Shown here: in pieces, positions 7,481 to 14,361 of the stretch
Position numbering within the stretch: the stretch's first letter is position 1
Layout of the letters: each line of letters starts with the position of its first letter
Assembly (NCBI GenBank): GCA_964604675.1
Contig: CAZSAT010000108.1
Location: 1-23,563, forward strand
DNA length: 23,563 bases
Origin: CAZSAT01 sp964604675
Lineage (GTDB): Bacteria > Myxococcota_A > UBA796 > CAJQPC01
Direction of reading: 5' to 3'
Made by a program: the position numbers and the translations under genes
Notes under the pieces: model-generated
What the model saw: only the letters and a program-made list of their open reading frames with translations
What the model was told of the DNA's origin: nothing
Databases searched by the model: none

Positions 7481-7863
7481 CGCCAGCCGCCTAGGGGGTC
7501 GTCGATCTCCACGAGGCCCCCGTAGGTGCCCAGGAGCATGATCTTCTCATCTGCGTCGGGGTAGCGCTCACGAAGCTGCGCGGCGTGGTTGATCTCCATG
7601 CCCAGGATCCAGTCGGCCCAGGCCGCCAGCTCCTCGGTGCACGGCTGGGCGCGGTGATCCTGGATGTCGATGCCAACTTCTTTCATGGCCCGCACGGCGT
7701 TCTGGTGCGCCGGGTTGCCGTCCAGGCCGATCATGGAAGCGCTCTTCACCTCCACGCGCTTGCCCCGGAGCACCGCCGCGTTCCGCAGCAGGTACTCCGC
7801 CATCGGCGACCGACAGATGTTTCCCGTGCACACGATGAGGATGTGGTGTGCCTCGTCTGCCAT
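7402..7863 (-). CDS. Low-molecular-weight protein tyrosine phosphatase
   Basis: A 153-residue enzyme of the LMW-PTP family (Wzb/Etp/YwlE type), hydrolysing phosphotyrosine or phosphoarginine in cytoplasmic proteins. The active-site P-loop CTGNICRS places nucleophile C12 and R18 (CX5R) near the N-terminus, as the family requires; the general acid is D122 in DDP. It therefore looks active. The relatives with Thr after the first Cys (VCTGNICRS) include YwlE, an arginine phosphatase, so phosphoarginine is a real alternative substrate. ATG at 7863 is supported by GGAGG five bases upstream. The end overlaps the downstream lipoprotein gene. It is divergent from a cyclophilin gene across 62 bp. No capsule or tyrosine-kinase genes are adjacent. 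Confidence 0.93.
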   Translation of the reverse strand: MADEAHHILIVCTGNICRSPMAEYLLRNAAVLRGKRVEVKSASMIGLDGNPAHQNAVRAMKEVGIDIQDHRAQPCTEELAAWADWILGMEINHAAQLRERYPDADEKIMLLGTYGGLVEIDDPLGGWRWRFRTSRKDIQRCVDTFVERLPPQR

Positions 7864-7925
7864 CCAGCCTCCGCTGCCGTCCTATCGCGTTACGGCAGGG
7901 GCGATTCCAACCTTGTGGGAGAACC
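7864..7925. promoter_or_regulatory. Divergent promoter region, phosphatase/cyclophilin
   Basis: This 62-bp gap must serve both genes. It contains GTCCTATCGCGTTA at 7879-7892, whose minus strand reads GATAGGAC, a -10-like box about 16 nt before the phosphatase ATG. The plus strand has TATCGC (7883-7888) for the cyclophilin. GGGAG just before ATG 7926 is a good ribosome binding site. A near copy of the 14-mer lies at 19268-19281. Confidence 0.4.
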
Positions 7926-8501
7926 ATGAGCTTCTTCTCGCGCGGCTCCGACAGCCCCGCCCCCGCCGCCTCCGTGTCCGTTCCCGGCAGCGGGGATCTC
8001 CGCGCCCGCTTCAAGACCTCCATGGGCGACATGGTGGCCGAGCTCTACGAGGCCCAGTGCCCGCAGACGGTGAACAACTTCGTGGCGCTCGCCACGGGCA
8101 AGGTCTCCTGGACCGATCCCAGCGGCGGCCAGACGGATCGCCCCCTCTATAGCGGCACCATCTTCCACCGCGTCATCGCCGACTTCATGCTGCAGGGCGG
8201 CGACCCCACCGGCACTGGCCGGGGTGGCCCGGGCTGGCGGTTCAAGGACGAGTGCACCAGCGAGCTCAGGCACACGGGCAAGGGCGTGCTCTCGATGGCG
8301 AACGCCGGGCCGAACACCAACGGATCCCAGTTCTTCGTCTGCCAGATCGCGACCCCGTGGCTCGATGGCAAGCACACGGTCTTCGGCAAGGTCATCGAGG
8401 GCGCTGACGTCATCGACACCATCGCCGCGGTGCCGAAGGGCCCGGGCGACAAGCCGCTCAAGGACGTGGTCCTGCACGAGATCGAGGTCTTCCGGGCTTG
8501 A
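7926..8501 (+). CDS. Cyclophilin-type peptidyl-prolyl cis-trans isomerase
   Basis: A 191-residue cyclophilin that isomerises Xaa-Pro bonds. The core begins after a Pro/Ala/Ser-rich N-terminus of about 25 residues. Hallmarks are FHRVIADFMLQGGDPTGTG (catalytic Arg in FHRV), FKDECTSELRHTGKG, LSMANAGPNTNGSQFFV and LDGKHTVFGKV. The length is that of the small bacterial PpiB type. The N-terminus MSFFSRGSDSPAPAAS is not a signal peptide, so the enzyme is probably cytoplasmic. ATG at 7926 has GGGAG at a suitable distance. The last codons overlap the TTG start of a secreted protein gene (TTGA), so the isomerase may be coexpressed with it. Confidence 0.95.
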   Translation: MSFFSRGSDSPAPAASVSVPGSGDLRARFKTSMGDMVAELYEAQCPQTVNNFVALATGKVSWTDPSGGQTDRPLYSGTIFHRVIADFMLQGGDPTGTGRGGPGWRFKDECTSELRHTGKGVLSMANAGPNTNGSQFFVCQIATPWLDGKHTVFGKVIEGADVIDTIAAVPKGPGDKPLKDVVLHEIEVFRA

Positions 8502-10237
8502 TCGCGGCGGTCCTGACCGCTCTGTGGTCGCCGCTCGCGCTCGCAGCGCGCCCGCCCGACGAGGGGCGGGCCCTGCGAACGGTCGAGGCGCTGCAAGCGC
8601 AGGCTCGACGTGCGCGCGAAGGGGAGGGCTCGGCCGTGGCCGGGCTGGTGGCGCCAAGCGCCTACGGTGAGCTTCACGCCGCGCGTCTCGTCGAGCGCCT
8701 CGGTTCGGACCTCGACGGTCCGTTGGGCGCCGCCCTGGCCGACGGTGAGCTGGCGGGGTTCGTGCGTGGTCCCGACTACCTCCGGGCGGTCTTCGCTGGG
8801 TCTCCGGCGCTCACTCTGACGGTGCGCCGTGAAGGGGGCGCCGCGGTGGTGGACGAGCTCGCGTGGAGCGCCTGCGGACTCTGCGGCGAGCCGGAGCGCT
8901 TCGTGCGCGACCTGCTGGCGGACGTCGAGGCGGAGCGGGACGCCGCCCACCGACTGCTCCCCGGTGTCGAGCTGCACGTCGACAGCTGGCTCGATGGCCA
9001 GCGCGTCGATCCTGTGGCCTGGCGACGCGCACTGGTGCGGCGCAACAGCCATGCGGGCTACCTGCGGTTCGTGTTGGACGGTGCGACCGTCGCCGGCGCG
9101 GACGGCGGGCAGGTGCGCGTGGAGCTGGCGGACCGGACGGAGACCTGGCCGGTGGCGTGGGTCGACGGTCGGTGGCAGATCGTCTACGAGCGGTTGCCGG
9201 CCGACTCTCCGCTGCGGCTGGATCCTGCCGATGTGCGTTCCTGGGCCTACGACAGCACCGTGGCGTCGGCCTCGGTGGCCTGGTGGCTGACCGACGGACG
9301 GTCGCTCGCCGGCGGCCAGCTTGTCGCGCGTGACGTGGTGGCGCTCCTCCCGCGTGCAACCCGTGGCGACGTGGTCGTCTACGGTCAGGATCTCGGGCGG
9401 ACCTGGGGCCTGCTCGCGCGCCTCGACGCGGAGACCGGGGAGGTCCTGTTCCGTGGCGAGGTGCCCACCTTGTCGGAGCGGGTGAACGTGCACCCGTGGC
9501 TTTGGCGCCGCAGCTTCCGCGTTGCGCTCTCGCCCGACGAGCAGCTGCTCGCCGTCGCCGTGCACGACCGGCTCTGGGTGCTGGGCGTGGAAGAGGGCGA
9601 GGTGCAGCTCTCCCGGCGCACACAGGGGGAGGTGAGCGCGCTCGTCTGGCACGGTGGCGCGCTGCTCGCTGCGCACGCCGGCAGCGTGACGCGCTTCGAG
9701 GCCGACGGGTTCTCGCAGGGAGCCCAGCGCTGGGTCGACGGCGAGACCGCCGGCCTCGCAGTGACCGATGGCGTGCTCTGGCGGGTCTCCAAGGGCGGCG
9801 AGGTGCGCCCGCTCGAGCCCGACACGCTGGCCGACCTGGACGTCACGCGGACCGTGTGTTGCGGGAACGCGCGCGCGGCGACGGTCGAACCGTCCAGCGC
9901 GTCACTCTGCGTGACCTGTGGCGCGGACTGTGAGCCGGCGTGGCTGTGGCGGGACGATGGCGGGGAGGGGGCCTTGCTGGCGGACGCGGCTCGCCACGCC
10001 GAAGACGGGGTCGTCAGCTTCGACCCCTCGGGCTTGTGGCACGTGGTGCCCTGGTCCGGCGACGGAGGCCGAGCGGCGCTCATCGACGCTCGCACCGACG
10101 AGGTGGTGGCCGTGTTCGCCCCCAACGCCCTGCTCAGCGCCGCCTGGGCGCCTGATGGCAGCGCGCTCTGGGCCGTCGACACCGCGGGCCATGGCTGGCG
10201 GTGGTCGACGCTGGAACTGGCTGCCCGTGGGCCTTGA
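8498..10237 (+). CDS. Secreted protein with repeat-rich, propeller-like C-terminal half, unknown function
   Basis: A 579-residue protein starting at TTG, which overlaps the cyclophilin stop as TTGA. The N-terminus MIAAVLTALWSPLALA is a good signal peptide cleaved before ARPPDE. Residues about 20-140 are helical with a CGLCGEP pair of cysteines. From about 270 onward the sequence shows repeated beta-strand blades (VALSPDEQLLAVAVHDRLWV; GEVSALVWHGGALLAAHAG; LLSAAWAPDGSALWAVD), resembling WD40/YVTN-like propellers, but no canonical WD dipeptides. A Cys-rich stretch (VCCGN, CVTCGADC) suggests disulfides. No enzyme motif is seen. It is convergent, 15 bp from stop to stop, with the VWA lipoprotein. 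Envelope or periplasmic location is inferred; function unknown. Confidence 0.8.
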   Translation: MIAAVLTALWSPLALAARPPDEGRALRTVEALQAQARRAREGEGSAVAGLVAPSAYGELHAARLVERLGSDLDGPLGAALADGELAGFVRGPDYLRAVFAGSPALTLTVRREGGAAVVDELAWSACGLCGEPERFVRDLLADVEAERDAAHRLLPGVELHVDSWLDGQRVDPVAWRRALVRRNSHAGYLRFVLDGATVAGADGGQVRVELADRTETWPVAWVDGRWQIVYERLPADSPLRLDPADVRSWAYDSTVASASVAWWLTDGRSLAGGQLVARDVVALLPRATRGDVVVYGQDLGRTWGLLARLDAETGEVLFRGEVPTLSERVNVHPWLWRRSFRVALSPDEQLLAVAVHDRLWVLGVEEGEVQLSRRTQGEVSALVWHGGALLAAHAGSVTRFEADGFSQGAQRWVDGETAGLAVTDGVLWRVSKGGEVRPLEPDTLADLDVTRTVCCGNARAATVEPSSASLCVTCGADCEPAWLWRDDGGEGALLADAARHAEDGVVSFDPSGLWHVVPWSGDGGRAALIDARTDEVVAVFAPNALLSAAWAPDGSALWAVDTAGHGWRWSTLELAARGP

Positions 10238-10242
10238 GGCCC
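10229..10242. terminator. Compact GC hairpin at a convergent junction
   Basis: GGGCC-TTGA-GGCCC is a perfect 5-bp hairpin with the TGA stop of the upstream plus gene in its loop. It sits between two convergent genes, where a bidirectional terminator is expected. There is no T-tract, so it is weak as an intrinsic terminator. Confidence 0.3.
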
Positions 10243-10252
10243 CCGAATGGGC

Positions 10253-11596
10253 TCAGTTGCACTCGCCGCTGACGGGGTACTCGACCTCGATCAGCTCGCC
10301 AGGACCAGGCACTGCGTCGCCGTGGAACGAGAGGCTCAGGTCGCCGAAGTCGAAGGTCCAGCCGTCCTCGCTGTCTTCCACCACGGTGGCGCTGTCGACC
10401 CACACGCTGAGCTCGGACACGTTCTCCGGCGCCTGCGACAGCGTCCAGGTCGTCTTCATGCCTGCGGCCTCGAGTCCCAGGTAGGCGAGCGCGTCGTCGA
10501 AGTTGTCGGTGCAGATGGACTGGAAGATGCCGCCGGTCGCGTCGGCCGCGTCGATGTACTCGCCGCCGCCGGTCGCGGAGACCATGCCGCTCGACCAGTT
10601 CGTCCAGTCGCTGCAGCCCAGCCCGCGATCGCCGCAGATCGCGGAGAAGCTGACCAGATCCGAGTCGCTCTTCAGGCTGCTGAACCAGCTGGCGAAGCTC
10701 GACGCGGACATCGATGACGCATCGTTCTCGTCGCTGACCACGATCGCGGCAAGCGCCGTGTCGTCGCCGCGGAGGAAGCCGGCGTTGTAGCCGGTGAGCA
10801 AGGGGTCGGTCAGCGCAGCGTAGGCCGCGTCGAAGCCGCGCTCGTCCGCGGAGCCGTTGGCGCCCTGATCCACCATCTCCAGGAACCTGGCGTGCGGGTC
10901 GGCCGTGGTGGTGTTGATGTAGGTCGGGCTGCCCTGCAGGCGTCCGGACTGGCTGGCGTCGATCATGTCGGTGGTGACCACACCGATCTGCCAGTCCAGG
11001 CCGTAGTCCACGAACTCGTCGATGAAGGCGTCGAAGTTCTGTTCGAGCTGGGTGAGCGCGTCGCTCATCGAGCAGGAGTTGTCGACGATCCAGAGCACGT
11101 CGACCGCGTGGAACACCTCCTGCTGGAAGGTTTCCTCGAGCGTGCCCGCACCGGCGCCCGCGCCGGCGATGCCAGCAGCCGCTTCCGGCTCGTCGGGATC
11201 GTTGGAGCTCGCCACGAGGTCGACGGTGAGGGCGGTGGTCGCCACCGGGGAGAAGGTGACGTAGACCTCGCTCGACTCCATGGGCGCCAGGGTCAGCGGC
11301 AGCGCCCCGCCGGACACGTTGAAGTAGCTGTCACCCGAGCCTTCGACCCAGACATCGTGCACGATCAGATCGGCCGTGCCCAGGTTGGTGATGGTGACCG
11401 CCTCCGGATCGCTCGTGCAGTCCTTGAGCACGTAGCCGAAGTCGAGGCTCGAGGGGGAGAGCTCGATGTCCGGGGCATCGGTCGGCGGATCCTCTTCCAC
11501 CACGGTGCCGGTGTCCGCCGGACGGTCACCTTGGACGTCGGGCTCTTCCCGGTTCAGGTCGTACTCGTTGCAGGCGAGAGCGAGGGTCAGGATCAT
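10253..11596 (-). CDS. VWA-domain lipoprotein with N-terminal Ig-like (ASH-type) domain
   Basis: A 447-residue lipoprotein. ATG at 11596 is chosen over GTG at 11605 because AAGGTG lies 6 nt before it; the result is a minimal signal MILTLALAC with C9 as the lipidated residue. An acidic linker (NEYDLNREEPDVQGD) follows. Residues about 45-145 form an immunoglobulin-like ASH/HYDIN-type domain (LSPSSLDFGYV, VTITNLGTADLIV, VYVTFSP). From about 165 a von Willebrand factor A domain begins VLWIVDNSCSMSD; D172-N-S-C-S176 is the DxSxS metal site, so ligand binding through Mg2+ is likely. The Cys-rich C-terminal part ends GECN. Related lipoproteins of this layout are frequent in Myxococcota; their ligands are unknown. 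It follows the PLP enzyme gene on the same strand by 27 bp. Confidence 0.9.
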   Translation of the reverse strand: MILTLALACNEYDLNREEPDVQGDRPADTGTVVEEDPPTDAPDIELSPSSLDFGYVLKDCTSDPEAVTITNLGTADLIVHDVWVEGSGDSYFNVSGGALPLTLAPMESSEVYVTFSPVATTALTVDLVASSNDPDEPEAAAGIAGAGAGAGTLEETFQQEVFHAVDVLWIVDNSCSMSDALTQLEQNFDAFIDEFVDYGLDWQIGVVTTDMIDASQSGRLQGSPTYINTTTADPHARFLEMVDQGANGSADERGFDAAYAALTDPLLTGYNAGFLRGDDTALAAIVVSDENDASSMSASSFASWFSSLKSDSDLVSFSAICGDRGLGCSDWTNWSSGMVSATGGGEYIDAADATGGIFQSICTDNFDDALAYLGLEAAGMKTTWTLSQAPENVSELSVWVDSATVVEDSEDGWTFDFGDLSLSFHGDAVPGPGELIEVEYPVSGECN

Positions 11597-11620
11597 GGGG
11601 GTCACCTTGATGGACGGCGC

Positions 11621-11626
11621 ACTTTA
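11621..11626 (-). promoter_or_regulatory. Candidate -10 box TAAAGT for the VWA lipoprotein
   Basis: TAAAGT on the minus strand lies 25 nt before the ATG at 11596. It overlaps the stop region of the upstream PLP enzyme gene. TGGAAG 17 nt further upstream is a weak -35. The gene may thus have its own promoter or be read from the PLP gene. Confidence 0.3.
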
Positions 11627-12970
11627 GGCCAGTGTCGAGCGGACTTCCAGGATTCCCGCATCGATTTCCGGGATCTTGTCCACCTGCTGGTCCCAGAAGG
11701 TGGGATCGCGCAGCGCGTCGAGCTCCTCGAGGCTCTTGCCCTGCTGCTCGACCCAGGTGAAGTATTTCTGGTTGTGCCAGCGCTCCCGCGCCTGTCGGGT
11801 GCCCTCCTGGACCCAGTCCGTGCCGACCGAGCGCAGGGTGCCGAGACGTTGGAGGGCGAGCTCGCGGGTCTGTGGGCCCTCGCGCTCGTCGAGGGCGCGG
11901 AGCACGCTGGGGTAGCGATCGAAACCATCGGTGGCCACCGTGACCAGGAGATCGTCGCCCCCGAGGGAAAGGGCCTTCGCGCTCTTGATCGCAGCGAGGA
12001 GGTTGCAGAGGCCGGACACGCCGAGGTGGCCCTGGAAGGCGGCGAGATCGTGATCGGTCAGGCCTGCGACCTCCTTGAGCACGTCGCCGCCTTCCTGCAG
12101 GAGCTGGAGCAGCCTCACGCAGCTGTCGTCGTCGATGCAGCAGAGCAGATCCATGTTCTGCACGTTGTGGATCCAGGTCACGTGCTTGTCGCCGATGCCC
12201 TCGATGCGATGGCCGCCGTAGCCGACGTTGTAGAGCGTGGGGCACTGCACAGGCTCGACGCCCACGATGGCGGTGCCGCCCTGGGCCTTGAGGTGGTCGC
12301 CCGCGGCGATCGTGCCCGCGGAACCCATGGCCGACACGAACGCTGCGACCCGATCGAAGCCGAGCTGACCGGCGAGGAGCTCGGCGGCGGGCCCCGTGAC
12401 GCCGCGGTGGAAGCGGTAGTTGCCCCAGGCCTCGAACTGGTTGAGCACCCGGATCTCGGGCCGGGCCCTCAGCCGCGCTACCTCATCGTAGATCTCCTTG
12501 ACGTTGGACTCACAGCCGGGCGTGGCGATGATGTCGGCGCCATAGGCTCGGATCTTGTCGAAGCGCTCGGCGCTCATCTCCTCCGGCAGGACCACCAGGC
12601 TCTTGAAGCCCATGCGCGGGCCGACCCAGGCACCGCCGATGCCGTAGTTGCCGGTGGACGGAAAGACGAGGGTGTGGCGCTCCGGATCGAGGTCACCGGT
12701 GAGGGCCTCCTCGATCAGGCACGAGTACGCGGGGCCGACCTTGTGCGCGCCGGTGGGAAAGTGGTCACCGAGGAGCACCGCGATGGTCGCGTCCACGCCG
12801 CTCAGGGCAGGGGGGACGACCCAGGCTCGCACGCTGCCGTCGTCCTGGACCCAGCGCATGTCGAAGAGCCGCACGGGGTCGAGCTCGTCGGCGTCTGCGA
12901 GGCGCGCACGGATGCCGGCGTGCACGAGGCTCGGGTCGCGCATCTCGGCGAAGGTGGGTCCGAGGATCAT
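11624..12970 (-). CDS. Fold-type II PLP-dependent enzyme (PALP family), substrate unknown
   Basis: A 448-residue member of the tryptophan synthase beta/cysteine synthase superfamily. The Schiff-base lysine is probably K77 in PTGAHKVG; this resembles the GAHK of TrpB rather than the S-x-K-D-R of cysteine and threonine synthases. The substrate loop STGNYG (105-110) resembles the SGN loop of cysteine synthase, and GSAGTIAAG (about 200) is the PLP phosphate loop. A tail of roughly 100 residues (from about 350, LALQRLGTLRSVG onward, with YFTWVEQQGKSLEELDALRD) extends past the usual core. It therefore fits neither TrpB nor CysK cleanly. ATG at 12970 has an excellent GGGAGGAG. It is divergent from threonine synthase with 25 bp between starts. 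The reaction is unknown; beta-elimination or beta-replacement chemistry is likely. Confidence 0.88.
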   Translation of the reverse strand: MILGPTFAEMRDPSLVHAGIRARLADADELDPVRLFDMRWVQDDGSVRAWVVPPALSGVDATIAVLLGDHFPTGAHKVGPAYSCLIEEALTGDLDPERHTLVFPSTGNYGIGGAWVGPRMGFKSLVVLPEEMSAERFDKIRAYGADIIATPGCESNVKEIYDEVARLRARPEIRVLNQFEAWGNYRFHRGVTGPAAELLAGQLGFDRVAAFVSAMGSAGTIAAGDHLKAQGGTAIVGVEPVQCPTLYNVGYGGHRIEGIGDKHVTWIHNVQNMDLLCCIDDDSCVRLLQLLQEGGDVLKEVAGLTDHDLAAFQGHLGVSGLCNLLAAIKSAKALSLGGDDLLVTVATDGFDRYPSVLRALDEREGPQTRELALQRLGTLRSVGTDWVQEGTRQARERWHNQKYFTWVEQQGKSLEELDALRDPTFWDQQVDKIPEIDAGILEVRSTLA

Positions 12971-12995
12971 GGGCTCCTCCCGTAGGATGGGGCGC
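12971..12995. promoter_or_regulatory. 25-bp divergent start region of the two PLP enzymes
   Basis: Only 25 bp separate the start codons. The minus strand carries GGGAGGAG (12974-12981) as a ribosome binding site. The plus strand carries TAGGAT (12983-12988), a TANNNT box ending 8 nt before the thrC ATG, which would make thrC mRNA leaderless. The promoter of each gene must reach into the other's coding region. Confidence 0.4.
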
Positions 12996-14192
12996 ATGAG
13001 CGCGCCCCAGCTGTCCTGCACGGTCTGCCGTACCCGCTATCAAGGCTGGGACCTCCGCACCTGTGAGCGCTGCGGCGCCTGGGGCATCCTGGAGGTGGAC
13101 GCGGTGCTCGAGCCCCCTGTCGATGGGGTCGGTCTGGAGCGCTTCCTGCCGCTGTTGCCCATCCCCCCGAACGCGCTGCTCCCCGCGCCTCCGGTGGGGG
13201 ACACCCCGCTGGTCGAGGCTCCTCGCCTGGCGCGGGCGTGCGGGCTCGACCGCCTGCGGCTCAAGGACGACGGCCGCAACCCGAGCGGGAGCTTCAAGGA
13301 CCGCGCGAGCTGGGTCGGCGCCGTGTTGGCGGCTGGGCGCACCGCCGCCTGCGCGTCCACGGGGAACGCCGCGTCGTCGCTCGCGGCGATGTGTGCGGCG
13401 CTGGACACGCCCGCTGTGATCTTCGTGCCGGAGCGCGCGCCGGCCCCGAAGCTCGCGCAGCTCAAGGTCTTCGGTGCCACGGTGTTCCGCGTGCTCGGCA
13501 CCTACGATCAGGCCTACGATCTCTGCGCCCGGGCCGTGGCCGCCAAGGGCTGGTACGACCGCAACGCGGCGGTCAACCCGTACCTCGTCGAAGGCAAGAA
13601 GACGTGCGGGCTGGAGCTGGGCGAGGTCGAGCCGGCCGACTGGGTCGCCGTGAGCGTGGGTGATGGCTGCACCATCGCGGCGATCTGGAAGGGGCTCAAG
13701 GAGATGCACGGCCTCGGCATCCTGGAGCGGTTGCCTCGCCTCCTGGGCGTGCAGGCCGAGGGGAGCCCCGCGATCTACGACGAATGGCGCGCCGGCGGGG
13801 ACGACGGGCCTGCGCGACCGCCCAGGGAGGGACCCGCGAACACCACGGCCGACAGCATCTGCGTCGGCGTCCCGAGGAACTGGCGCCGTGCGGTGCGGGC
13901 GGTCGACGAGTCGGGGGGTGAGATGGTGCTCGTGTCCGATGCCCAGATCGACGACGCCCTGCGCCTGACGGCACGGCTTGGCGGCGTCTACGGTGAGCCT
14001 GCGGCCGCTGCAGCGGTCGCTGGGCTGCGGAAGCGCCGGCCCGGCGGCTCGGCGATCGCCGTCGTGACCGGGTCCGGCCTCAAGGACGTGGCGGGCGCCC
14101 AGCGCGCGGGAGGCCAGCCCATCGACGTTCCTGTGGACCTCTCGGCGGTGCTGGCGCACCTTCCGAGATACCGTGCCTCTACGCCGAGTTGA
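12996..14192 (+). CDS. thrC: Threonine synthase
   Basis: A 398-residue PLP enzyme that converts O-phosphohomoserine to threonine, the last step of threonine synthesis. An N-terminal zinc ribbon (C8-x2-C11, C23-x2-C26 in SCTVC and CERCG) is typical of one bacterial/archaeal ThrC subgroup. The PLP lysine is K101 in NPSGSFKDRAS, diagnostic of ThrC. STGNAASSLAA follows, and VYGEPAAAAAVAGL with VVTGSGLKD lies near the C-terminus, as in the family. ATG at 12996 is chosen because the zinc ribbon follows at once; in-frame ATGs further upstream lie inside the divergent PLP gene. The length is slightly under 400, normal for this subgroup. It reads into the gap preceding the deo operon. Confidence 0.92.
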   Translation: MSAPQLSCTVCRTRYQGWDLRTCERCGAWGILEVDAVLEPPVDGVGLERFLPLLPIPPNALLPAPPVGDTPLVEAPRLARACGLDRLRLKDDGRNPSGSFKDRASWVGAVLAAGRTAACASTGNAASSLAAMCAALDTPAVIFVPERAPAPKLAQLKVFGATVFRVLGTYDQAYDLCARAVAAKGWYDRNAAVNPYLVEGKKTCGLELGEVEPADWVAVSVGDGCTIAAIWKGLKEMHGLGILERLPRLLGVQAEGSPAIYDEWRAGGDDGPARPPREGPANTTADSICVGVPRNWRRAVRAVDESGGEMVLVSDAQIDDALRLTARLGGVYGEPAAAAAVAGLRKRRPGGSAIAVVTGSGLKDVAGAQRAGGQPIDVPVDLSAVLAHLPRYRASTPS

Positions 14193-14204
14193 TCGGGCCT
14201 CGCC

Positions 14205-14217
14205 GGCCCTTCGGGCC
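14205..14217 (+). terminator. GC hairpin after thrC
   Basis: GGCCC-TTC-GGGCC is a perfect 5-bp hairpin 13 nt after the thrC stop. It is followed by a C-run, not a T-tract. With the second inverted repeat at 14242 it may form a tandem transcription stop before deoC. Confidence 0.35.
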
Positions 14218-14241
14218 CCCAGCGACCCCGCGCCTCCTCGA

Positions 14242-14256
14242 CGTGCCCCGGGCACG
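14242..14256. promoter_or_regulatory. 15-bp palindrome upstream of deoC
   Basis: CGTGCCC-C-GGGCACG has perfect 7-bp arms around one central base. It lies between thrC and the deo operon, about 105 bp before the deoC ATG. It could be part of the thrC terminator (6-bp stem, 3-nt loop) or an operator for the deo operon. No deo repressor gene is in the window, so the operator role is a guess. Confidence 0.35.
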
Positions 14257-14331
14257 CCTTCGTCGGACGCGTGGCCACTGGGAACCCGAATGACTGGGCG
14301 ATCCTCCAATCAACCCGCCGCAGAGTCACGA

Positions 14332-14361
14332 TAGGCTCTGACCTTCCCAATCGGAGAGACC
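14332..14361 (+). promoter_or_regulatory. Candidate deo operon -10 and ribosome binding site
   Basis: CGATAGGCT (TAGGCT at 14332-14337) is a -10-like box, and GGAGAG at 14353-14358 lies 3 nt before the deoC ATG. The Shine-Dalgarno supports this start. A -35 is not evident. The CGATAGG core is shared with the phosphatase promoter region. Confidence 0.4.

Noticed and set aside
7402..8501. Phosphatase and cyclophilin as part of a capsule or tyrosine-kinase cluster
   Set aside because: No Wzc-like kinase, polysaccharide export or glycosyltransferase gene lies in the window, and the two genes are divergent.
10892..12985. Plus-strand open frame (697 codons) opposite the VWA lipoprotein and PLP enzyme
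   Set aside because: Both minus genes have recognisable domains, catalytic motifs and ribosome binding sites. The plus frame spans both and their intergenic gap, which no real gene would do.
12971..14192. Recent tandem or inverted duplication of one PLP gene
   Set aside because: The two enzymes share only the superfamily fold; lysine motif, N-terminus (zinc ribbon in ThrC only) and C-terminal tail differ, so any duplication is ancient.
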